From positions 260,201 to 324,200 of the forward strand of contig DAOUJQ010000001.1 of assembly GCA_034422455.1 (NCBI GenBank): 64,000 nt of DNA, given 5' to 3'. This DNA is from UBA1127 sp034422455 (GTDB lineage Bacteria > Chloroflexota > Dehalococcoidia > Lucifugimonadales > UBA1127). Below are positions 24,298 through 33,269 of the stretch, one piece after another. A program made the position numbers and the translations under genes. Position 1 is the first letter of the stretch. Each line of letters opens with the position of its first letter. The notes under the pieces were generated by a model. That model did no database searches, was not told the DNA's origin, and saw only the letters and a program-made list of their open reading frames with translations.

Positions 24298-25631
24298 GCG
24301 TCGAACCCCTTCCGTATGCACTGCTCATCGAGGTTGCGGCCGATAAAGACGAGCTGATTGCGGCGGGGCGCGTCCCCCCATTCGCGGTCCGGCTGGCTGT
24401 CAACGAGCATGTGGACTCCCTGGAAGACTACGCGACGCGACTCACCTGCAAAACTGATGAAGCCCTTCATTCGGAAGATGTCTACCCCACGCTCACGGAG
24501 CAGTTTGCCAATCCATTCGTTGAGCTTTTTGGGATCGACGTCGCCGTCCCTCTCGATCGCGATCGAGCCCACCGTATCGTCGTGCTCGTGCTGTGCGACC
24601 CAAGTTCGCTCGGCCTCGGCGGGAACCACTGCTCCATCCGTGTTCCTCAGTTGGATATCAAACTCCTCCTTGAGGTGCTGGGTGTAGAGGCCGAACTGCC
24701 TCGGCGCATCGACTTTAAAGAAGAACGACTTGCGCCCCGAGGAATCGAGCAGGAGGTTCACATGCTTTCCGACCGGAATCTCTTCCCCCGGATGAATGAC
24801 CTCCGCAGGTTCGGCGTACTGCCGTACACACCACTCCGCGCTCTCCCGGAGGGCAGCGTCATCCGTGCCCTGGCCGGATACGACGACGAGCTTCATCGCC
24901 GGATCAGGGCCATCGGTGAGGCAGAGTTCGTAGCGGCCAATATCGAGCGAATAGACCCCAGTCCATTCGAAGGGATACTCCGGCTCGAGGAAGGTGGGGC
25001 GACGCTCGAGGACCTGGTCCAGGTCGAAGGCAGCGAGGTCGAGCACCGTGCCGACTGGTACGTTTGCTCGCTCGCTGCGCACGACTCGCGCCATTCTGTT
25101 CATGCCGCGGAGCCGAGCTTCGAGACTGTCGAGAGACTCGTCGTTGACGAGGTCCGTCTTGTTGAGGACGAGAACGTCTGCGAACGCGATTTGCTCGGTG
25201 CTTTCGTCGCTTCGTCCGAGCTGCTGCTCAATGTGGGCTGCATCGACGAGGGTGACGATCCCGTCAAGGGCGTATTCGGAGCGAAGCTCCTCGTCCATGA
25301 AGAAGGTCTGGGCGACCGGGCCGGGATCGGCGAGGCCCGTGGTCTCCACCAGCACATAGTCGAACTTGTCGCGGCGCTTGTTGAGATTGTTGAGCACCCG
25401 AATCAGGTCTCCGCGCACCGTGCAGCAGATGCAGCCGTTCGACATCTCGAAGACCTCCTCGTCAGCGTTGATGACGAGCGCCTGATCGATGCCGACCTCC
25501 CCAAACTCATTCTCAATCACAGCAATGCGCTTGCCGTGCTCCTCAGTCAAGATCCGGTTGAGCAGGGTCGTCTTGCCGGAGCCGAGGAAGCCGGTCAGGA
25601 TGGTAACGGGTACTCTGCGCTGCGTGCTCAT
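24285..25631 (-). CDS. CobW/COG0523-family GTPase metallochaperone
   Basis: A 448-residue G3E GTPase. N-terminal GTPase: ILTGFLGSGKTTLLNRIL (Walker A), ENEFGEVGIDQAL, SNGCICCTVRGDL with the metal-binding Cys-x-Cys-Cys, ETTGLADPGPV (Walker B region) and LVLNKTDLV (guanine specificity). The C-terminal CobW_C domain follows from about residue 260. Members deliver zinc or, in some cases, cobalt to target proteins. The name does not show which metal. Longer than usual (300-400) because of an extra segment around 275-340. ATG 25631 has AAGGAGG seven bases before it. No zinc-regulator palindrome was found upstream. Confidence 0.92.
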   Translation of the reverse strand: MSTQRRVPVTILTGFLGSGKTTLLNRILTEEHGKRIAVIENEFGEVGIDQALVINADEEVFEMSNGCICCTVRGDLIRVLNNLNKRRDKFDYVLVETTGLADPGPVAQTFFMDEELRSEYALDGIVTLVDAAHIEQQLGRSDESTEQIAFADVLVLNKTDLVNDESLDSLEARLRGMNRMARVVRSERANVPVGTVLDLAAFDLDQVLERRPTFLEPEYPFEWTGVYSLDIGRYELCLTDGPDPAMKLVVVSGQGTDDAALRESAEWCVRQYAEPAEVIHPGEEIPVGKHVNLLLDSSGRKSFFFKVDAPRQFGLYTQHLKEEFDIQLRNTDGAVVPAEAERTWVAQHEHDDTVGSIAIERDGDVDPKKLNEWIGKLLRERGVDIFRMKGFISFAGESRRVVFQGVHMLVDSQPDREWGDAPRRNQLVFIGRNLDEQCIRKGFDACLI

Positions 25632-25904
25632 ATGGAATCCTCCTTCAAGCCTTATCGATACAAGGTCTCGATTACCGAGCAGTCGAGCGTACACTGCCGG
25701 CTCCGTAGCTGTCAATCAGTCGAGTCGAAGGCAATAGTTCAGAGTTGGCAGGGTGAATTGGCGGGATGGAGCGGGCGGCCATTGCCCAACAGTCTAGCTC
25801 GAAGCTCCCGCTGAAAACTCGCAGCTTGGTACGCTCCGATCCCCTCCAAGGTCTGCATGGGCGACAGCCTGCGAACACATCGCGCCTGCCCAACGTCGCT
25901 GCTG

Positions 25905-25933
25905 TTCACACATTTGGGGGCATCTGTTACACT
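25905..25933 (+). promoter_or_regulatory. Promoter of the hopanoid operon
   Basis: TTCACA at 25905, 17 bases, TACACT at 25928. It gives a leader of about 28 bases that contains GGAAAGGGAG before hpnH. The rest of the 336-bp gap 25632-25967 shows nothing I can support. Confidence 0.6.
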
Positions 25934-25967
25934 CCCCTCGGTAATTTTTCAACAGGAAAGGGAGCCC

Positions 25968-26990
25968 ATGGCAGTGCCTATGTCGCAGGCGTGGGCCGTT
26001 GCCACTCACGTCATCAAGCAGCGTCTGTCCGGGAGGACACGCTATCCCCTTGTGCTCATGCTGGAGCCTCTGCTTCGCTGCAACCTTGCCTGTGCGGGAT
26101 GCGGAAAGATCCAATATCCCCCCCATGTGCTCAAACACGCCCTCTCCGTAGAGCAATGCCTGGCCGCCGTGGAAGAGTGCGGCGCCCCAATCGTCAGCAT
26201 CCCGGGCGGCGAGCCTTTGCTCTATCCCCACATTGGCGAGCTGGTGGCGGAGCTGACACGTCGAAAAAAGTATGTGTATCTCTGCACCAACGCCCTCCTG
26301 CTGAAGGAGAAGCTGGAGCAGGATGTCTTCACTCCGTCCAAGCACCTCAGCTTCAGTGTTCACCTGGACGGCCTCAAAGAGGAGCACGACGCTTCTGTCT
26401 GTCGTGACGGGGTGTACGACATCGCCGTCGATGCAATACGAGAGGCCCTTCGCCGCGGCTTTCGCGTCACGACGAATACAACCTTGTTCAACACCGCCGA
26501 GCCGCTGCGCGTTCGGGAGTTCTTCGATGCCATGATGGACCTGGACGTAGAGGGAATGATGGTGTCCCCCGGGTTCAACTATGAAATGGCCCCGGACCAG
26601 GAGTCCTTTCTGGAGCGTGAGGAGACCCAGGCACTCTTTGCCGAAATACTCACCAAGAAGAAGAAGGGATGGCGATTCAACCAATCGCCCCTGTTCCTCC
26701 AATTCCTCATGGGCAAACGCGAGTTTGAATGCACGCCATGGGGCAATCCGCTTTACACGATTTTCGGCTGGCAGCGGCCCTGCTATCTCTTGCAGGAAGG
26801 GTATGCCGCCACGTTCGAGGAGCTGATGGACGAAACCCCCTGGGAAGAATACGGCCGGGAGAGCGGCAACCCAGCCTGCCAGAATTGCATGGTGCACTCC
26901 GGCTATGAACCCTCGGCCGTCCACGCAACGTTTGCAACGTGGCGCGGCATGCGCGACTCGGCAGTCGCGACGATCACAGGCAGGTTGTAG
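25968..26990 (+). CDS. hpnH: Adenosyl-hopane synthase, radical SAM (HpnH)
   Basis: A 340-residue radical SAM enzyme that joins the adenosyl group of SAM to diploptene, the first step of C35 hopanoid side chains. The cluster motif is Cys38-x3-Cys42-x2-Cys45 in LLRCNLACAGCGKIQYP; IPGGEPLLYP is the SAM-binding GGEP; a C-terminal region with NPACQNCMVHSGYEPSA is typical of HpnH. Length matches the family. It heads an operon with hpnG, hpnA and shc, which makes the assignment firm. The ATG follows GGGAG. Confidence 0.95.
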   Translation: MAVPMSQAWAVATHVIKQRLSGRTRYPLVLMLEPLLRCNLACAGCGKIQYPPHVLKHALSVEQCLAAVEECGAPIVSIPGGEPLLYPHIGELVAELTRRKKYVYLCTNALLLKEKLEQDVFTPSKHLSFSVHLDGLKEEHDASVCRDGVYDIAVDAIREALRRGFRVTTNTTLFNTAEPLRVREFFDAMMDLDVEGMMVSPGFNYEMAPDQESFLEREETQALFAEILTKKKKGWRFNQSPLFLQFLMGKREFECTPWGNPLYTIFGWQRPCYLLQEGYAATFEELMDETPWEEYGRESGNPACQNCMVHSGYEPSAVHATFATWRGMRDSAVATITGRL

Positions 26991-26993
26991 GGC

Positions 26994-27302
26994 ATGAGCG
27001 GAGAACAGTCGCTGTCCGATTCCGTGCATGGCGAGGCCGGGAGCAGCATCCCGGACCTTGTTGAGCGAGCCTTCAAGTTCAGGGGAGACGTAACGGTACG
27101 GCTTGAGGGAGATACCACCATTGTGGGCTATCTGTGCAATCGAGACTCCCGAGCCCGCGAACCGTTCGCCGAGATCCTCGATTCGAGGACGGGACAAAAG
27201 GTCTCATTCCTTTACCGAAGCATCAGGGAGTTGCTCTTCACCGGGCGTGATCCAGCCGCTGTGTCGCTGAAGCACGCCCAGGCGTTCAGGGACCGTCACT
27301 GA
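26994..27302 (+). CDS. Small unknown protein in the hopanoid operon
   Basis: A 102-residue soluble protein starting 4 bp after hpnH stops and ending 48 bp before hpnG. I do not recognise it. After a polar N-terminus, the core FRGDVTVRLEGDTTIVGYL, then FAEILDSRTGQKVSFLYRSIRELLFTG, reads as a small five-strand barrel, somewhat like an Sm or SH3 fold, followed by an acidic-basic helix. There is no signal peptide or membrane helix and no cysteine cluster. Its place between two steps of one pathway argues that it serves hopanoid synthesis, perhaps as a binding partner. Confidence 0.7.
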   Translation: MSGEQSLSDSVHGEAGSSIPDLVERAFKFRGDVTVRLEGDTTIVGYLCNRDSRAREPFAEILDSRTGQKVSFLYRSIRELLFTGRDPAAVSLKHAQAFRDRH

Positions 27303-27350
27303 ACACCCCCACGGACACGGCGCGACCACTAAACTCAAGAGAAGCACGGC

Positions 27351-28055
27351 ATGGGGAACGAATACTTCACGGCCCCGCTGATAACCATCGCCCCAACCTT
27401 GCGTGAGCTGGGTGGACTGAGCAGCAGTGCGGGCGATGACAGCCCGCCGGCGACCGTGATAGGCATCGGCCGGGCCGCAGCCGAGCAGGTGTCATACCTC
27501 CTGGACAACACCCCGTGCCGCCTCCTGATCTCTCTCGGATATGGGGGCGCGCTTGCCCCGCACCTCCTGCCCGGCGACCTCGTTGTGGCCAACGCATACC
27601 TCCATGGCGCGAGTGACCCTGTCCCGGGCAATCCTCACGCGGCGCGAGCAGCCGTGCTGCTGCGCAGGGCGGGACTCTCCGTGCAGGAGGGACCGGTCCT
27701 GACCGTGGACGAGCCACTCTTGACGCCGCGTGCCAAGCGCCGCGCCTACACCGGGACCGGCGCGCTGGTAGTCGACCTGGAAGGGCGCTGGATAGCGGAG
27801 GCCGCGACGTCGAGAGAAGTCCCGCTGATCGCCATCAGGGCAGTCCTCGATGAAGCCAACTTTACCCTGCCCCCCTTCATTGCCGCGATCATCGAGGACG
27901 CCGGCCAAAGGGAATGGGCGCATGCGGTCCGAGCCCTGACCCGTCCGTTGACCCTGAGAAGCCTTCTCCCCCTTGCGCTGAAGTCCCGCGGGGCGTCACA
28001 GGCCTTGCAGAAGGCCGTCGACAGCATTCTTTCGGAGCCGTCACAGCTGCAGTGA
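27351..28055 (+). CDS. hpnG: Adenosylhopane nucleosidase/phosphorylase (HpnG)
   Basis: A 234-residue member of the purine nucleoside phosphorylase-like family. HpnG removes adenine from adenosylhopane, giving ribosyl- or phosphoribosyl-hopane. Seen: VIGIGRAAAEQV, LISLGYGGALAPHLLPGDLVV (the typical Gly-rich loop) and VVDLEGRWIAEAATSREVPLIAIRAVLDE, with the Asp/Glu base-binding region. Small for the family but complete. GTGA overlap with hpnA shows coupled translation. Confidence 0.88.
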   Translation: MGNEYFTAPLITIAPTLRELGGLSSSAGDDSPPATVIGIGRAAAEQVSYLLDNTPCRLLISLGYGGALAPHLLPGDLVVANAYLHGASDPVPGNPHAARAAVLLRRAGLSVQEGPVLTVDEPLLTPRAKRRAYTGTGALVVDLEGRWIAEAATSREVPLIAIRAVLDEANFTLPPFIAAIIEDAGQREWAHAVRALTRPLTLRSLLPLALKSRGASQALQKAVDSILSEPSQLQ

Positions 28056-29044
28056 ACCGAATTCTCATAACGGGCGCGTCCGGGTTCATCGGGCACCACG
28101 TCGTGGAAGCTGCCGTCACGCGCGGATACGAGGTCGTTGCTCTGGTCCGGGACCGCGACGCCTATCGGGACCCGGGCAATCACGTCGTGGTCGTCGAGGG
28201 AGACGTTCGCGATCCCGACTGTGTACACACCGCCATGGACGGCTGTGACGGCGTCATCCACGTGGCGGCGGTTTACAGTTTTGATCCCGGCATGGCCAGG
28301 GAAATGCGCTCTGTAAACGTGGGCGGCACACGGAACGTGCTGCATTCGGCGCTTGCCGCGGGCGTGGAAAGAGTCGTTTACACGGGCACGGTAGGAGGGA
28401 CCGCCTTTTCCAGGACCACTCTTGCCACTGAGTCGGACGTCGCCGGACCCGAGTCGATGAGCGGGCCTTACAAGCGCTCCAAGTTTGAGGCCGAACAGGT
28501 TGCCCAGGAGTTTGGCGCGCGGGGGGCGCCCATCGCCATCGTCTGTCCCACTGCACCCATTGGGCCCGGAGACAGGAAGCCTACACCAACGGGGAGGATT
28601 GTGCGGGACTATATGTGCCGGAGGATGCCCGCATTCGTGGACACGGGACTGAATTTCGTCCACGTAAAGGATGTAGCAGAAGGGCACATACTCGCCCTGG
28701 AGCGCGGCGCCTTCGGCGACCGGTATCTGCTGGGGAACACGGACGGCAATCTCACGCTGGCCCAGGCCTTCCACATGCTGGCTGAGCTTACGGATGTGGC
28801 GGCCCCGCGCCTTCGCCTGCCATACGCGGCAGCGCTCCTTGCCGCGTGGGTGAGTGAACTCCACGGCAGGGTGCGACAGCGCCCACCGGCGATACCCCTC
28901 GAAGCCGTCCGCATGTCCCGTCGCCCCATGTGGGTCGACCCGACATGGAGCGTGCGGACGCTGGGACTGCCCCAGACTCCTGTCCGCCAAGCCTTCCAGG
29001 ATGCCGTCGAGTGGTTTGCGTCAGCGTCTGCAGGAGAGTGTTAG
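28052..29044 (+). CDS. hpnA: Hopanoid-associated sugar epimerase (HpnA)
   Basis: A 330-residue extended short-chain dehydrogenase. ILITGASGFIGHHVVEA binds NAD; DGCDGVIHVAAVYSF, then VERVVYTGTVGG and GPYKRSKFEAEQVA (catalytic Tyr-x3-Lys) follow, and PIGPGDRKPTPTGRIV completes the site. HpnA genes are linked to hopanoid clusters, but their exact substrate is not settled. GTG 28052 overlaps the hpnG stop by 4 bp, which fixes the start. Confidence 0.92.
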   Translation: MNRILITGASGFIGHHVVEAAVTRGYEVVALVRDRDAYRDPGNHVVVVEGDVRDPDCVHTAMDGCDGVIHVAAVYSFDPGMAREMRSVNVGGTRNVLHSALAAGVERVVYTGTVGGTAFSRTTLATESDVAGPESMSGPYKRSKFEAEQVAQEFGARGAPIAIVCPTAPIGPGDRKPTPTGRIVRDYMCRRMPAFVDTGLNFVHVKDVAEGHILALERGAFGDRYLLGNTDGNLTLAQAFHMLAELTDVAAPRLRLPYAAALLAAWVSELHGRVRQRPPAIPLEAVRMSRRPMWVDPTWSVRTLGLPQTPVRQAFQDAVEWFASASAGEC

Positions 29045-29116
29045 CCGTCGAATGTCGAGGGTTGCTCCAGCCGCGTGCCATAACGGATTGGGACTGCTCG
29101 TAAACCCAGGTAAACC

Positions 29117-31159
29117 GTGGGTAGCATTGCCGAACACATGATGAAAGACCGACTCCATAAGGCGATCCATCGCACCCAGCGCTACTTCTTCCGTACGCAG
29201 TACGAGGAGGGGTTCTGGTGGGGAGAACTCGAATCGAACCCTACCATGGAAGCGGAATACATCATGCTTACCCACTTCCTGGGGTCCGACGAAGGCGACC
29301 GCTTGCCGCGCATTGCCGAGGACATCCGGCGCAGACAATCGGGCGACGGCTCCTGGCCGATGTACCACGGTGCGCCGGGGGACCTGAGCACGTCCATCGA
29401 GTGCTACTTCGCGCTCAAGCTCGCCGGGGATGGCCCCAACGCTCCACACATGGAACGCGCCCGCGAGTTCATTCTTGCCGGCGGCGGCGTCCCCAAGGCC
29501 CGCGTCTTCACCAAGATCTGGCTCGCGCTCTTCGGTCAATGGGACTGGAAGGGCACACCCACCATGCTTCCCGACATGATGCTCTTGCCCAGATGGGCGC
29601 CATTCAACATCTACCGATTCGCAAGTTGGGCCCGGGCCACCATCGTGCCGATGACGGTAATCCTCTCAGTCCACCCCACGCGCCCTCCGCGTGAGAGCGC
29701 CTGGATCATGGAACTCTACCCGCCGGGGCCATTCTCATACACCCTGACTCGCTGGAGGGCGAACCCGTTCTCCCTCAAGGGCGTCTTCCTGGTTCTGGAC
29801 AGGGTGATGCGCCTGTACCGCAATCTCCCACTGATGCCGGGCCGGGGGCGGGCGCTTCTGGCCGCCGTCGATTGGATCGTCGGTCACCAGGAAGGGGATG
29901 GGTCGTGGGCTGGAATCCAGCCTCCGTGGGTCTACTCGCTCATCGCCCTCAGTGCCCTCGGCTTCCCCCTGAGTCACCCCGTCATTGCCAAGGGCCTGGA
30001 GGGGTTCCGCGAGCATTGGAGCGTCCCGTCCAGCGATGGCGAGGCGCTCCGCGTGCAAGCTTGCCTTTCTCCCGTGTGGGACACATGCCTCGCGATGCGC
30101 GGACTCCTCGATTCCGGCGTGCCGTCTGAACACCCTGCCATTCAACGCGCCGCGACCTGGCTTGTCGGCAAAGAGATTCGCGTCAAGGGCGACTGGGCCG
30201 TGTTCAAGCCACACCTGGAGCCCAGCGGCTGGCCGTTCGAGTTCGACAATGCGCATTACCCGGATATCGACGATTCCGCCATCATCGTCTCGGACCTCGC
30301 GTCCACCCACATTGACGACCCAGATGGAGAGCGAGCCAAGAATGAGGCCGTCAACCGCGCCGTGAACTGGATAACCGGCATGCAGTGCTCCAATGGCGGC
30401 TGGGCGGCGTTTGATTGGAACAACGACTCGAGGGAACTGGCGGACATTCCTTTCGCCGACTTCGGTGAACTCCTCGACCCGCCAAGCGTCGACGTTACCG
30501 CGCACGTGCTGGAGATGTACGGCAGACTGGGGTATCCGGCCGAACACCCGCCCGTGCGCCGGGGGCTCTCATTCATCTGGGAGCAGCAGGAGCACGACGG
30601 CCCCTGGTTTGGCCGGTGGGGGGTGAACTATATCTATGGCACCGCCGCCGTCCTCCCCGCACTCAAAGCGCTGGGAATCGACATGACCCAGTCACGCGTG
30701 CGCCGGGCTGTCGACTGGCTGCTGGCGCACCAGAACCCGGACGGGGGTTGGGGGGAGAGCTGCGTCAGCTACACAGACCCGAAGCAACGGGGCAGGGGGG
30801 ATAGCACGCCGTCGCAAACGTCCTGGGCCCTCATCGCCTTGTTGGCTGCGGGCGAAGCACACCACGAGGCCGTTGTCCGGGGTGTCGAGTTCCTCCTCCA
30901 GCGCCAACGCGACGACGGAACGTGGGACGAGGACCAGTTTACCGGGTGCGGGTTCCCCGGCTATGGACCTGGTGACCGTCCGGATAGCTACGATGTGTTC
31001 AACGGGGCAGACTCCCAGGGGTCTGAACTGGGTTCGGCCTTCATGATCAACTACCATTTGTACCGCAACTACTTTCCGTTGTGGGCCTTGGGAAGATATC
31101 TGGAAGAAGCAGGCTCTCCGGAGCCGGCTTTGCGAGACCCTGTCGCGTGGGGGGATTAA
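29117..31159 (+). CDS. shc: Squalene-hopene cyclase
   Basis: A 680-residue class II triterpene cyclase that turns squalene into hopene and hopanol at the membrane. The protonating motif is DIDDS at residues 383-387; most bacterial enzymes have Thr in place of Ser387. QW repeats are clear: QSGDGSW, QEGDGSWAG, CSNGGWAAFDWNN, HDGPWFGRWGVNYIYG, NPDGGWGES and RDDGTWDE. FTGCGFPGYGPGD is the late channel region. The length is full. GTG 29117 is weakly supported by CCAGG; ATG 29138 would drop seven residues. It lies 72 bp after hpnA and closes the operon. Confidence 0.95.
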   Translation: MGSIAEHMMKDRLHKAIHRTQRYFFRTQYEEGFWWGELESNPTMEAEYIMLTHFLGSDEGDRLPRIAEDIRRRQSGDGSWPMYHGAPGDLSTSIECYFALKLAGDGPNAPHMERAREFILAGGGVPKARVFTKIWLALFGQWDWKGTPTMLPDMMLLPRWAPFNIYRFASWARATIVPMTVILSVHPTRPPRESAWIMELYPPGPFSYTLTRWRANPFSLKGVFLVLDRVMRLYRNLPLMPGRGRALLAAVDWIVGHQEGDGSWAGIQPPWVYSLIALSALGFPLSHPVIAKGLEGFREHWSVPSSDGEALRVQACLSPVWDTCLAMRGLLDSGVPSEHPAIQRAATWLVGKEIRVKGDWAVFKPHLEPSGWPFEFDNAHYPDIDDSAIIVSDLASTHIDDPDGERAKNEAVNRAVNWITGMQCSNGGWAAFDWNNDSRELADIPFADFGELLDPPSVDVTAHVLEMYGRLGYPAEHPPVRRGLSFIWEQQEHDGPWFGRWGVNYIYGTAAVLPALKALGIDMTQSRVRRAVDWLLAHQNPDGGWGESCVSYTDPKQRGRGDSTPSQTSWALIALLAAGEAHHEAVVRGVEFLLQRQRDDGTWDEDQFTGCGFPGYGPGDRPDSYDVFNGADSQGSELGSAFMINYHLYRNYFPLWALGRYLEEAGSPEPALRDPVAWGD

Positions 31160-31241
31160 GCCGATTCACTCCGGGCGGGCCGTCGGATGACAAGGCATCA
31201 CGCGTCGATGCACGGTTGCCTCCGGCCCGTGAAGAGCGCGG

Positions 31242-33116
31242 CTACGCACGCCTTCGGATGAGCCGCGTGGGCGTGTCCGCAATGAAGCCCGAGAGGTTCA
31301 GCGCCGTGTGGATCAACCCGATGTGCGAGTACGCCTGCGGAAAGTTGCCAAGCTGCCGGCCCGTAGCGGGGTCGAACATCTCGGCAAAGAGCCCAAGGTG
31401 GTTTGAGCACTTTGTGATCATCTCGTGGAAGTAGTCGAACGCCTTGTCCGTCTGGCCCGTGTATATCAAGTTGCCCATGAGCCAGAAGCTCAGCAGCGTG
31501 AACGCACCCTCAGGCTGGGCGTCGAGCCCGTCGTCCGTCTCCTCCGGGATGTAGCGCCAGACCAGCGGGCCCTCGGCCAGCTCCCGCTCGATGGCATCGA
31601 CGTTCTGGCGGACGCGCGGGTCCTCCCTGGGAATCAAGCCGAAGAAGGGGATGGCGAGATTGGACGCGTCGAGGGCATCGCTGCCGTAGCGCTGCCGGAA
31701 GGCCAGCTTGTCCTCGCTCCAGCCCTGGTCCAGCACCTCGGACTTGATGATGTAGGCGCCCTGTGCCCATCGCCGGTAGTGCCGCCGGTGGCCCACGGCC
31801 GCCGCAATGTATGCCGCCGTGTCCAGCGCCGTCCAGCACAGCACCTTGGAGTACACAAAGTGCTGCTGCTCCCCACGCACCTCCCAGACGCCGCGGTCGC
31901 GCCGTTGCCAGTTCTGCATCACCGTCTCAGCCAGCGAGTCCACCAGCTCCCACGCCTCCTCGGGGATCTCGCCGTGCAGCACCAGCAGCGAGTGGATGGA
32001 AGCGATGACCTCGCCGAACACGTCCATTTGCAGGTGCTCGGCCGCGCCGTTGCCGATGCGAACCGGCCGGGAGCCTTCGTAGCCGCTCAGGTGGTCGAGG
32101 ACCTGCTCCTTCAGCGACGAGGACTGGGTGATGCCGTAGACGATGCGCGTGCGCCGGCGGTTCAGCTGGCACTGCTCCAGCAGGAAGTTGATGAAGTGGT
32201 TTGCCCCGTAGGCGTCGCCGAGCCGGTAGAGGATGTCGACGGTAAAGCTCGTGTCCCGCAGCCACGAATAGCGATAGTCCCAGTTCCGTGAGCCGCCCAG
32301 GGTCTCGGGCAGGCTTGTGGTAGGGGCGGCCACAATTGCCCCGGTGCCCCGGTACATCATCAGGTGGAGCAGCAGAAAGGACCGCACCACGGGGCCTGGC
32401 CAGAGCCCCGTATAGTTCATGCCCGCGACAAGGTCGGTCCAGTACCGCTTGGTCTGCTGCAGCTTCTCCTGCGTCCGCAGGCGGTCGAGGCTGGCCGTCC
32501 GGCCGCTTCCGTAGGCGAGCACAAACGTAGCGGACTCCCCCTGCTGCAGCGTGAACGTCGATGAGACGCCGCCGCGTTCGACGGGCAACGGGATGTCCGC
32601 GACAAGCATCATCGTCTGCCGGCCGCCGCGCGCCTCAACGGCGCCGCCGCCGTTCGACCGGACGGCGCGAAGCGTCGGCACCGACCGGGCGTAATCGTGA
32701 CGCGGCTCGTAGTCGCATCGCATCTCCACGCTGCCCGACGTGCATGTCACGATGCGGTGGATTTCCGGCGGGTCCGCGGGGTTGGCGTCCACCCCGGCGC
32801 TCCCATCGCTGTCGTGGATGGGCATGAAGTCCGTGACGGTGACGACGCCGGTCGGCGTGGTGAAGGTTGTTTCCAGGACATTGGTGTCCTCGACGTACTC
32901 CTGGCGGGACCCAAGATAGGAGCCGGCCGGGCTGAGGCGGAACCGGCCGCCGATGTCCTGGTCGAGGATGGCCGCGAAGACGCTGGGCGAGTCAAAACGG
33001 GGCAGGCAACACCAATCGACGGAGCCGTCGGTGCTGACCAACGCCGCCGAAGACATGTCGCCGATTAGTCCGTAATCGTACAAGGTGTCTCTTGCGTTCA
33101 GATGTTGAACAGCCAA
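31242..33116 (-). CDS. Glycoside hydrolase family 15 protein
   Basis: A 624-residue GH15 enzyme (glucoamylase, glucodextranase or trehalase activity). N-terminal beta-sandwich starts DYGLIGDMSSAALVSTDGSVDWCCLPRFDSPSVFA, the standard opening of the family. The (alpha/alpha)6 barrel includes LGGSRNWDYRYSWLRDTSFT and WEVRGEQQHFVYSKVLCWTALD, where the Glu after WEVRG is the likely acid, and a late WSEDKLAFRQRYGSDALDASNL. Trehalase is as plausible as glucoamylase. TTG 33116 retains the conserved opening; ATG 33056 would cut into it. Confidence 0.9.
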   Translation of the reverse strand: MAVQHLNARDTLYDYGLIGDMSSAALVSTDGSVDWCCLPRFDSPSVFAAILDQDIGGRFRLSPAGSYLGSRQEYVEDTNVLETTFTTPTGVVTVTDFMPIHDSDGSAGVDANPADPPEIHRIVTCTSGSVEMRCDYEPRHDYARSVPTLRAVRSNGGGAVEARGGRQTMMLVADIPLPVERGGVSSTFTLQQGESATFVLAYGSGRTASLDRLRTQEKLQQTKRYWTDLVAGMNYTGLWPGPVVRSFLLLHLMMYRGTGAIVAAPTTSLPETLGGSRNWDYRYSWLRDTSFTVDILYRLGDAYGANHFINFLLEQCQLNRRRTRIVYGITQSSSLKEQVLDHLSGYEGSRPVRIGNGAAEHLQMDVFGEVIASIHSLLVLHGEIPEEAWELVDSLAETVMQNWQRRDRGVWEVRGEQQHFVYSKVLCWTALDTAAYIAAAVGHRRHYRRWAQGAYIIKSEVLDQGWSEDKLAFRQRYGSDALDASNLAIPFFGLIPREDPRVRQNVDAIERELAEGPLVWRYIPEETDDGLDAQPEGAFTLLSFWLMGNLIYTGQTDKAFDYFHEMITKCSNHLGLFAEMFDPATGRQLGNFPQAYSHIGLIHTALNLSGFIADTPTRLIRRRA

Positions 33117-33269
33117 GACACTCTAGCATCGTAGTATTGAGGGGCGCAATGCGGCGCATTACCCATATGGGCTGAAGCCTTCGCTGGAGTACGGGGCCGG
33201 AGCGCTGCGTCGCAAGGCCGCTTGCGTCGAAAGACGCCCTGTGGCCGCGCTGTCGAGCCCGCCCGAGAA

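Noticed and set aside
25632..25720. Zinc-regulator (Zur-like) operator upstream of the CobW gene
   Set aside because: I looked for a TATAAC/GTTATA-type dyad and found none. Metal control remains open.
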